From assembly GCA_017479385.1 (NCBI GenBank), contig JAFVCE010000005.1, forward strand, positions 111,430-175,429: DNA of 64,000 nucleotides, in the 5' to 3' direction. The DNA is from Bacteroidales bacterium (GTDB lineage: Bacteria > Bacteroidota > Bacteroidia > Bacteroidales > P3). A program made the position numbers and the translations under genes. Below are positions 55,283 to 62,524 of this stretch, piece after piece (the stretch's first letter is position 1; every line of letters starts with the position of its first letter). The notes beneath the pieces were generated by a model. It did no database searches and had not been told where the DNA came from. It saw only the letters and a list, made by a program, of their open reading frames with translations.

Positions 55283-57100
55283 ATGAAGACTTTACGTTTC
55301 GCTATTCTGCTGGGTCTCATGATATTAGGGTCGGGTTTGGTCAAAGCCCAACACGTCATCATGCTCTCTGTGCGCGATTTGGCTGCTAACTACAAGCTCG
55401 ACAGCGCATATTTTAGCGACACAACGCCAATCATAAACTACCTCAACTCGCTGCCCAACGCCGACTATCCTACGCTTTCGGCCGAGTGTAACGAAATCCG
55501 CAACAGGGTTCAAAGCCTGCTCACCTCGCTCAGCACCGAATACGAGCGCCGCGACAGCCTGGTGTGGCTCGACACCAATATAGCAGTGTCTGACTTTGGC
55601 GTTTACGAATTGCGACTACGTAACCTTGTCGACTACCTTTCGGGCCTCTCGGCGCGCTACGTCAACCTCGAAAAAGAGCGAATCGAAACCGAGAAGCGCA
55701 TAGCGCGCGAGCGTGCCGAAGCCGAGTTGCGCCGTCAGCAGCAAGCTCGCAACACGCGTGCCGCCAACCTGCGCGAGGAGATTGATATGCACCACCGCTC
55801 AATTGGTGCAGCCTGCGACGGTATTGGCGAGACAAACAAGGCTAAAGTGAAGGAACTCAAAGATTTATACTACGCATATCTTATTGTATATAATAAGTAT
55901 GACCTCTCAGAGGGGCAGGCAACCGACGAGTCGATAGCCCAACTCGAAGAGCTCTCTAACTTCCAAAACGACCTGCTGGTCAATTGTCTGGGGTCCGACT
56001 CGTACACTTCGCAGATTGATAACTTCAAGAACGTGCTCAAAGCCCGTTGCAGCAAGCAAAATAACGACATCTATAAGTCCTATTCGCGCGTCTTCAAGCA
56101 AACCCGCGTGCCCATCTCGTTTGCCAACGTCGAGGAGTACGAGTCCTACACCAACCGCCTCAAGGCCGTTATCGCCATCCAAAACCGCTACCTGCAAACC
56201 ATCGAGCTGCGCGAACAAATCCAGTCTGGCGAGGCCGCCATCAACGCCGCCTACGGCAAAAAATATCGCGATGTGGTCAAGTCATACGCCGAGGCCGCCT
56301 CTAACGTAGATATGGTACCCTCCTTTACCGGCAGCACCGAGAGCCTCCAGTTCATCGGCAACCTCGAGGAATTTATAGAGGTGCAACAAATCTACGTCGA
56401 CAACTTCCAGCGCCTCGACGACATTCGTATGCGCCACGATTCAATCCTTAAAGGCCACCCCGAGCGCTTTGCCGATGTGGTTTCTGCCTACCGCGAAATC
56501 CTGCCTTCGCTCAACACCACTCCCTCGTTTGTCAACCTCGTCGGTGCTCGCAACTACGACGACCGCCTTTCCGAAGTCGAACTCATTCAACAATGCTATA
56601 TCGACGTGGCCGAACGCCGCTCCACCATTGCTCGCAACGACAAGACCATAACCGACGGCAAGAAGCTCGACGGCCGCCTCTACAGTGGCTATCGCTCCAT
56701 ACGCAAAGTCACCAACCTCTCGCCCTCTTTCTCCAGCTACGAGCGCGGCCGAGTCTTCCTCGGACAGCTCGACGAGTATATCTCCATTCAAGACCGTTGC
56801 ATTAATGTTCTCGACATCCAAGACAGCATTCGCGCCGGCGAAACCGCCATCAACGGCCACGACCACAAGTATCGCAACATAACCAAAGCCTACAGCCGCG
56901 TGGCCAAAAGCTACCGCGCTATTACCGAGATAGCCAGTACCGAAGACCTGCGTCGCTACGAGCGCGAATGTCAGTTGCTTCTCCGCATCCAGAACTACTT
57001 TGTCGAAGCCATCTCATCGCCAGCTGGGGCCGACATCGACTCGCGTCTTAACAAAGTTAAGGATGTCGACAAAATACTCCTCATAGTAGGCGTTCAGTAG
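55283..57100 (+). CDS. Secreted helical protein with five internal repeats
   Basis: A 605-residue exported protein of unknown function (signal peptide ending LVKAQ). After a charged coiled-coil part (about residues 125-165) it has a helical region with about five repeats of 65-70 residues between about 270 and 590. Each repeat shows an SYSRV/SYAEA/AYREI-type start, a PSF or PIS turn, a Q..Y/C.....R.....R.. helix and an SGEAAI/AGETAI-like end. It is likely an elongated helical periplasmic or surface protein. It begins 43 bases after the PurF-like gene, so co-transcription is possible. Confidence 0.8.
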   Translation: MKTLRFAILLGLMILGSGLVKAQHVIMLSVRDLAANYKLDSAYFSDTTPIINYLNSLPNADYPTLSAECNEIRNRVQSLLTSLSTEYERRDSLVWLDTNIAVSDFGVYELRLRNLVDYLSGLSARYVNLEKERIETEKRIARERAEAELRRQQQARNTRAANLREEIDMHHRSIGAACDGIGETNKAKVKELKDLYYAYLIVYNKYDLSEGQATDESIAQLEELSNFQNDLLVNCLGSDSYTSQIDNFKNVLKARCSKQNNDIYKSYSRVFKQTRVPISFANVEEYESYTNRLKAVIAIQNRYLQTIELREQIQSGEAAINAAYGKKYRDVVKSYAEAASNVDMVPSFTGSTESLQFIGNLEEFIEVQQIYVDNFQRLDDIRMRHDSILKGHPERFADVVSAYREILPSLNTTPSFVNLVGARNYDDRLSEVELIQQCYIDVAERRSTIARNDKTITDGKKLDGRLYSGYRSIRKVTNLSPSFSSYERGRVFLGQLDEYISIQDRCINVLDIQDSIRAGETAINGHDHKYRNITKAYSRVAKSYRAITEIASTEDLRRYERECQLLLRIQNYFVEAISSPAGADIDSRLNKVKDVDKILLIVGVQ

Positions 57101-57320
57101 TCTGCCGAGTTCCGCAAGGGTTCGGTTCGTATTCGTTCGCAAAGAAACCGTTGCTGCGTGCGCCGATATTTGGCTGGTCCAGCAAAAGCAGGGCTCAAGT
57201 GGTTAATGTTGCCAGACTAAGACCAAAAGGCTGCGTGCTGTAGAGCCTCGTAGTATTAAGATTTCTATAATTGTTAACAAAGTTGTTAATAACCCGATGT
57301 GAGGTTCGCTTGTCAATGCT
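57101..57320. other. Non-coding gap before intergenic element F
   Basis: No open frame, tRNA or strong terminator seen. A palindromic TTGTTAACAA followed by TTGTTAATAAC lies at about 57272-57294; a similar TTGTTAATAAC stands just before element C (20121). Confidence 0.4.
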
Positions 57321-57439
57321 CGTAACTCGCTGATTATCAGCACCTATTCGGTGAATTTTGTAACTATTTGATTATCAGTGTTGTAGATGGGTTGTGGTCG
57401 TATTAAGGTCGTATTAACATCGTCCTAACATCGAGTACC
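57321..57439 (+). repeat. 11-bp phased intergenic element, copy F
   Basis: Two border sequences in tandem (GTAACTCGCTGATTATCAG and GTAACTATTTGATTATCAG) precede four 11-mers at 57396-57439: GGTCGTATTAA twice, CATCGTCCTAA, CATCGAGTACC. It resembles copy C in the core. It lies in the gap between converging genes. Confidence 0.85.
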
Positions 57440-57480
57440 CCCAATTCTACCCCCCAGCAAATGCAGTCCTCGCCCTCGTC

Positions 57481-58347
57481 TCAGTCCCCTTGTCGGGTGC
57501 CGAAACAGGCTGCTTGGCACATCCGAGCCGCCTCATCGTCTGGTCGGCAACCCATGGCGAATACGCCGCAAAGCCTCGTCAGCCGCGCAATCATAGTCAG
57601 CCTGTGGTCGGTCATAGCCTCGTCGTAGCGCAGGGCGGGGGGGAGCGAAGGTTCGATGGCTGCTATCGCGTGCAGCATATTGAGCGGCTCTATGCTGTTC
57701 GTGGCGCGCTGGTTAAGCCGCACCAGTGCGCGCAGGGGTAGGCCTATATTGCTGTAGCAGTGTGTTTTGCCGCTCCATGGCGACCCGAACAACTCGGCCC
57801 TGTTTTGGCCAACGCGAAGTATCGGGCTGTCGTCGTTAAGAAGTTTTGTGCCTGCCACATTTTTTAACCATAGCTGTGCGTGCGTACTTTTGCCGGTCCC
57901 CGACTCGCCAAGAAACGCAACAGCTTGGTTCTCAAAGCTAATGCAGGCAGCGTGAACCGGTGCTAACCCTCGCGGAGTGCCGTAGATGCTCATTGCCATC
58001 CATATCAAGAAGCGCAATGCCGAAGGTTCGTCGACGCTGCTTGCCCACGCGTGGCTGTCTGCCTGCCGCAGGGCGTAGAGTTTTCCACCATCGCGCTCCA
58101 TAACGAACACCCTTTCCGTGCCCGTACCATAGTATCGGCAGCTGTATCCACTCTCCTCGAAATCAAACCGATGCAGCGGTTCCTGTTGGGGTATCTCCAC
58201 CGTGTGGCCAAAACTGACCACGAGGTCTGGCTCGCCCGCGGCGACGGCAAAAACGCCGAACCCAGGCAGTCTTGCGAGCAATTCCAGTTCGTGCTCTCCT
58301 TCCACCCCAATGGTGCAACGTGCAATATTGTAGTACCTTACCGTCAT
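57481..58347 (-). CDS. HPr-kinase-like P-loop protein
   Basis: A 288-residue protein related to the C-terminal catalytic part of HPr kinase/phosphorylase. The P-loop GESGTGKSTHAQLW is near residue 151, LLNDDSPIL near residue 178 and GSPWSGK near residue 195. The N-terminal 110 residues are a different beta-rich domain. No PTS HPr gene is nearby. Relatives are often found with peptide-modification genes, but none are visible here. The frame is open to 58428, but a promoter lies between, so 58347 is chosen. Confidence 0.82.
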   Translation of the reverse strand: MTVRYYNIARCTIGVEGEHELELLARLPGFGVFAVAAGEPDLVVSFGHTVEIPQQEPLHRFDFEESGYSCRYYGTGTERVFVMERDGGKLYALRQADSHAWASSVDEPSALRFLIWMAMSIYGTPRGLAPVHAACISFENQAVAFLGESGTGKSTHAQLWLKNVAGTKLLNDDSPILRVGQNRAELFGSPWSGKTHCYSNIGLPLRALVRLNQRATNSIEPLNMLHAIAAIEPSLPPALRYDEAMTDHRLTMIARLTRLCGVFAMGCRPDDEAARMCQAACFGTRQGD

Positions 58348-58370
58348 AGCGTGGCGAAAAAATCCAATTG

Positions 58371-58402
58371 CAAAGATACAAAAAATAATTCGTCCCAGCA
58401 AA
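58371..58402 (-). promoter_or_regulatory. Promoter of the HPr-kinase-like gene
   Basis: On the minus strand TTTG (58402-58399), 20 bases, then TATCTTTG (58378-58371), 23 bases before the ATG at 58347. Confidence 0.7.
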
Positions 58403-58584
58403 AAATTCTCTTCGCCAGACAAAACCATCAGTCCTTAGCGCAAGGTTTCGTCGTTTCGTTTTCGCTCATCGGTTTGAACACTGAGTTTTCCGAATGCTTA
58501 AAATTTTTTTCGCTCATTCGATAAAAAAGTGTATCTTTGTATTTTTATAAAGAACAGGAACAATTATATAAACAGTTGAAAACC

Positions 58585-59454
58585 ATGGATAAACTGATTA
58601 TTACCGCCGCAATTTGTGGCGCAGAAGTAACCAAAGAACAAAACCCCAACGTGCCCTACACCGTCGAGGAAATTGTGCGCGAAGCCAAGTCGGCAGTCGA
58701 TGCAGGCGCCGCCATTGTGCACCTCCATGTGCGCGAGGACGACGGCACCCCGACCCAAAGCCACGTGCGCTTCCAAGAGTGCACCGAGGCCATCCTCAAA
58801 GAGTGCCCCAACGTGATTCTTATTCCCTCGACTGGCGGCGCGGTTGGTATGACCCCCGACGAGCGCCTCGACAGCACCAATACCACCCCCGTGCCCGAAA
58901 TGGCCACCCTCGACTGCGGTACTTGCAACTTTGGCGACGATATTTTCGACAACACCATGCCCACCATGCGCGCTTTTGGCAAACGCATGATTGAGAAAGG
59001 AATCAAGCCCGAATACGAGTGCTTCGAGATGGGGCACCTCGAGACCATTGTCCACATGGCCAAGAAGGGCCAGGTGCCATCTGCTTTCGGCGTGGCCGGC
59101 CCCGACGGCAACCCGCTGCCAATCGTCCCCATGCAGTTCAACTTCGTGCTCGGCGTGCTGGGTTGCGCCACCGCCACGGTCGACAACCTGGTTTGGATGG
59201 TCAACCACATCCCCGCCGGCTCTACCTGGACAGCCACCGGCATCGGCCGCAACGCCTTCACGCTGGCTGCTCCTGCCATCGTGATGGGTGGCAATGTGAG
59301 AGTTGGTTTCGAAGACAACCTCTACCTCGAGCGCGGCGTGCTCGCCAAGAGCAACGGCGAACTGGTCGACAAGGTGGTCCGTATGGCCAAACTGCTTGGT
59401 CGCCCCATCGCCACCAGCGACGAAGCTCGCGAAATTCTCAGTCTGAAACGTTAA
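58585..59454 (+). CDS. kce: 3-keto-5-aminohexanoate cleavage enzyme-like protein
   Basis: A 289-residue BKACE-family protein. Kce converts 3-keto-5-aminohexanoate plus acetyl-CoA to acetoacetate and aminobutyryl-CoA in lysine fermentation. The zinc histidines are in VHLHVRE near residue 48, with GAEVTKEQNPNVPYT at the N-terminus, IPSTGGAVGMT near residue 90, EMGHL near residue 150 and NFVLGVLG near residue 190. Other lysine-fermentation genes are absent here, so the substrate may be another beta-keto acid. A TATCTTTG box at 58532-58539 precedes it and excludes the longer frame from 58537. Confidence 0.85.
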   Translation: MDKLIITAAICGAEVTKEQNPNVPYTVEEIVREAKSAVDAGAAIVHLHVREDDGTPTQSHVRFQECTEAILKECPNVILIPSTGGAVGMTPDERLDSTNTTPVPEMATLDCGTCNFGDDIFDNTMPTMRAFGKRMIEKGIKPEYECFEMGHLETIVHMAKKGQVPSAFGVAGPDGNPLPIVPMQFNFVLGVLGCATATVDNLVWMVNHIPAGSTWTATGIGRNAFTLAAPAIVMGGNVRVGFEDNLYLERGVLAKSNGELVDKVVRMAKLLGRPIATSDEAREILSLKR

Positions 59455-59480
59455 CCCCTCTAACTGAAAAAACTAACACC

Positions 59481-61823
59481 ATGAAAATCAAATCGATAAT
59501 ACTCACCGCGGCAGTGGCCATGCTCGCCACTATGGCCTCGGCTCAAGAACTCTCGCTGTCGCCCGAAATGCGCTCCGCCTACCGCCAACAGTTCCACCAG
59601 CGCGAGCCCGAACAGCAACTCAAGAGCAACATTCCACTCTCTGCCACCGTGCAGAAACCCGGCGTGAAGAGCGTGGCTCAGAAAAATCTCCCCACCGACC
59701 GTGTCTGGTTCCCCGGCGAGTGGGAGGAGGTGAAAGCCATTGTGGTTACACCTTCTTATTATTTCATACCGTGGCCCCAAACAGCCGAGAACCAAAACTA
59801 CATTGCCGACCCAATAGTGTCTCACTACGCTGAATATCAGACCTATAGTCGCTTCACCGGCTGGCAAAGCACTGGCCAATATGGCGACTATTATGGCATT
59901 ATGGACACTACCGACAACCTGGTGCCTTTCTACCTGATGGACGCCATCCAGCAAGGCAACGCCGAGGCTTGGGTGCATGTGGAGCGCAAAGCCGACAGTC
60001 TTATCGTTCTCCGCACGCTCGAACGCAACAACCTGCGCCACGACAATGTGCGTTTTCTTGTTGGCCCGAGCAACTCGTTCTGGTATCGCGACTGCGGCCC
60101 GATTTGCTTCTACTACGGCTCTGAAGACAGCGTGGCTATGCTCGATTTCGAATACTACACCGGTCGTGCCCTCGACGACAGCCTGCCCTCGCTCATTCAT
60201 CACACCATGGGTATTCCCAACTACATCACCACCATCGAGTGGGAGGGTGGCAACTGCCTTGTCGACGGCGTAGGCATGGTCCTTTCGAGCGACCAAATCT
60301 ATGTCGGCAACCGCGACCAATATGGCCAGTACACTTGGGATGGACGCGACTACAACACCCTTTCCTATACCCGCAAGACCCCTCTCTCGGATGTTCAAGT
60401 CAAGAACGCCCTGAAGTCGCTCCTCGGCCAGCGTGTCACCTACATCCTGCCGGCCTATAGAAACGACGGCGGCACCGGCCACATAGACCTCTACGTCGAT
60501 ATGTGGGACGAGAACTCGTTCGTTTTCAGTAAGATGCCTTCGACGTATAGTTCGTGGGTCGACTACCGCACTGGCAATCGCAACATCGATTCGCTCTGCT
60601 CCTACAGCTCGTTCTTCGGCCGCAAATATGGCAAAAGCTATATCCCGTTCCCCTCGAAAAACAACGGTCAGAACTTCAGCAGCGCCTCCGATTATGAGAA
60701 CTACACTCGTACCTACTCGAACCACACATTCGTCAACAACCTCATCATCCAGCCCTGCTTCTCGCGTGTGGATGAATCCGGTATGCCTACCGCTGCGTGG
60801 GACAAGGCCAATATCGAAAAACTAAAGGAGGCCTATCCTGGCTACACCATCTATTGCGTCGACGTTACCTCCTTCGACGGCTATGGCGGCGCCATCCACT
60901 GCATCACCAAGCAGATACCGGCCGACAACCCCATCCGCATTCTGCACAAAAACGTCAACGGTTGCGCCAACGACCTCAACGCCCTGGGCGAGGATGTGCC
61001 CGTGAGCGCCATCATCACCAACAAGAGCGGCATCGATACCGCTACCTGCACCTACCGCGTGGCTGGCGGCGCGTGGCAAACCGTGGGCCTGACCGCCAAC
61101 GGCAACCGTTTCTTTGGCGCTATCCCACACGTCGAGTCCAACTTCCCCCACACGGTTATCGACTCCGTCCCCGTCTATACCCCCATCGATACACTGATGA
61201 CTGTCGATACCGCCTACAACGCTGATTCGTCGGTTGTTACCTACGACACTACCTACACCTATACCTACGACACTACCTTCACATTCGACACCAATACTGT
61301 CCTCGCAGACACCACTATCACAATCGAATACTACCTCACTGCCACCAGCAACAACGGCAAAACCATCACCAAGCCAATGACCGCTTCTCAAGGCGGCTAT
61401 TTCAGCTACTACGTGACCAACTATGCCGACACCATCCAGACCGTCGATAGCACGCTCTACGATTTCGACACCACCGCCATACCAATGGAGGACATCACCT
61501 TCCTCTTCAGCACAGATTGGACCGAGACCGACAACAGCGAGCCTGTGGGCATCGACCAAGTGGCCGCCACCGACGATAACTTCGGTCAGTTCTTCCCCAA
61601 CCCCAGCAACGACAAGGCCAACCTCCAAATCGACCTCGGCAACGGCGCCAACTACGTCGTGACCATTGTCGACATCAACGGCCGCACTGTCCATACCAGC
61701 TCGCTCCAAGCTGAGGGGCAAATAACCTACACAATCAACACCTCTAAGCTCGCTGCGGGTGTCTACCACGTCATCTTTGCCAACGAGGGCAGCAACGTTG
61801 TTCGCCGCCTCGTGGTTCGCTAA
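59481..61823 (+). CDS. Secreted PPAD-like arginine deiminase with T9SS type A domain
   Basis: A 780-residue exported enzyme of the agmatine/peptidyl-arginine deiminase family. Signal peptide MKIKSIILTAAVAMLATMASAQ; a propeptide-like region to about residue 80; the catalytic domain to about residue 490; an Ig-like domain with Thr/Asp-rich insert (about 500-690); and a type A sorting domain (FFPNPSNDKANLQIDL to the end). The active-site set matches Porphyromonas PPAD by motif: Asp204 in WYRDCG, His334 and Asp336 in TGHIDLY, Asn419 in VNNLII, Cys474 in AIHCITK. The frame is open far upstream but that part overlaps kce in another frame. It follows kce after 26 bases. Confidence 0.9.
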   Translation: MKIKSIILTAAVAMLATMASAQELSLSPEMRSAYRQQFHQREPEQQLKSNIPLSATVQKPGVKSVAQKNLPTDRVWFPGEWEEVKAIVVTPSYYFIPWPQTAENQNYIADPIVSHYAEYQTYSRFTGWQSTGQYGDYYGIMDTTDNLVPFYLMDAIQQGNAEAWVHVERKADSLIVLRTLERNNLRHDNVRFLVGPSNSFWYRDCGPICFYYGSEDSVAMLDFEYYTGRALDDSLPSLIHHTMGIPNYITTIEWEGGNCLVDGVGMVLSSDQIYVGNRDQYGQYTWDGRDYNTLSYTRKTPLSDVQVKNALKSLLGQRVTYILPAYRNDGGTGHIDLYVDMWDENSFVFSKMPSTYSSWVDYRTGNRNIDSLCSYSSFFGRKYGKSYIPFPSKNNGQNFSSASDYENYTRTYSNHTFVNNLIIQPCFSRVDESGMPTAAWDKANIEKLKEAYPGYTIYCVDVTSFDGYGGAIHCITKQIPADNPIRILHKNVNGCANDLNALGEDVPVSAIITNKSGIDTATCTYRVAGGAWQTVGLTANGNRFFGAIPHVESNFPHTVIDSVPVYTPIDTLMTVDTAYNADSSVVTYDTTYTYTYDTTFTFDTNTVLADTTITIEYYLTATSNNGKTITKPMTASQGGYFSYYVTNYADTIQTVDSTLYDFDTTAIPMEDITFLFSTDWTETDNSEPVGIDQVAATDDNFGQFFPNPSNDKANLQIDLGNGANYVVTIVDINGRTVHTSSLQAEGQITYTINTSKLAAGVYHVIFANEGSNVVRRLVVR

Positions 61824-61845
61824 ACAATTGCAAAAAACAACATTC

Positions 61846-61884
61846 AAATCGGCGTTACCAATCATGGCGACGCCGATTTTTTTT
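61846..61884 (+). terminator. Terminator of the deiminase gene
   Basis: Ten-base stem AAATCGGCGT / ACGCCGATTT with a 14-base loop, followed by a run of T. Confidence 0.85.
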
Positions 61885-61899
61885 CTCCCGTTAACCCAC

Positions 61900-61985
61900 T
61901 CAAAATGAGCATTAAGCACGGGTTAAAGTGGGGTTAAGGTCGTATTGAGGTCGAACAAGGCCTGATATTGAGGCGATTAGACACC
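61900..61985 (+). repeat. 11-bp phased intergenic element, copy G
   Basis: Four 11-mers at 61916-61959 (GCACGGGTTAA, AGTGGGGTTAA, GGTCGTATTGA, GGTCGAACAAG) followed by CTGATATTGAGGCGATTAG. The only copy between two genes in the same direction. Confidence 0.8.
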
Positions 61986-62524
61986 GTTTTGACCCAATCT
62001 ATGCTGCTCTTTTCTTTTTCGCTTTGTTCGCAAAAAAGTGTCAATTAGTTTCCGTTCACGCCATCCGTGTAATGCACCAACTCAAATTTGTGACACATTT
62101 GTTTTGTATAAAGTCACAAACAAACTCATCCATCATCTAATTTTATTAAATTGATTTTCAGTATATTAAACAGAACCTTATCAAAAAAAGGCGTTGGTAT
62201 TGAAAAAAATGCGTATATTTGCACACTAAAATCGACGCGAGTTACGTCGATATGCGAAGAAAGCATTTGTATTGGTCCACTCATTAAAGTTCGCCAAATT
62301 TTACACAAGGACTACGATACTGATGCCTTATGTTTTTGCCTATGTAATGGCTTCGCGCCACTACATATAGGAGCATAGGATAAGGTTCAAAGTTAGTTTT
62401 ACTTGTGGAAGGCGTTTGGCGACGCCCAATGAGTGTAGAACAAACAACACGAGTTCTATGCTTTTTTGTTTATTGCCACAAACTGAGAACTCATAGTGGC
62501 ATCAATCAAAACACATCTACAACG
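61986..62524 (+). other. Long AT-rich leader region of the BspA-like gene
   Basis: No open frame seen. A TATATTTG box is at 62214-62221, giving a leader of about 300 bases. Within it, 62326-62385 folds into a long interrupted hairpin (CCTTAT/ATAAGG outer pair, CCTATGTA..ATGGC with GCCACTACATATAGG around a TTCGC tip). This may be a regulatory leader; no known riboswitch is recognised. Confidence 0.4.

Noticed and set aside
59019-59480. N-terminal extension of the deiminase frame over kce
   Set aside because: The extension reads Arg/His/Pro-rich nonsense in a second frame of kce; the signal peptide begins at 59481.
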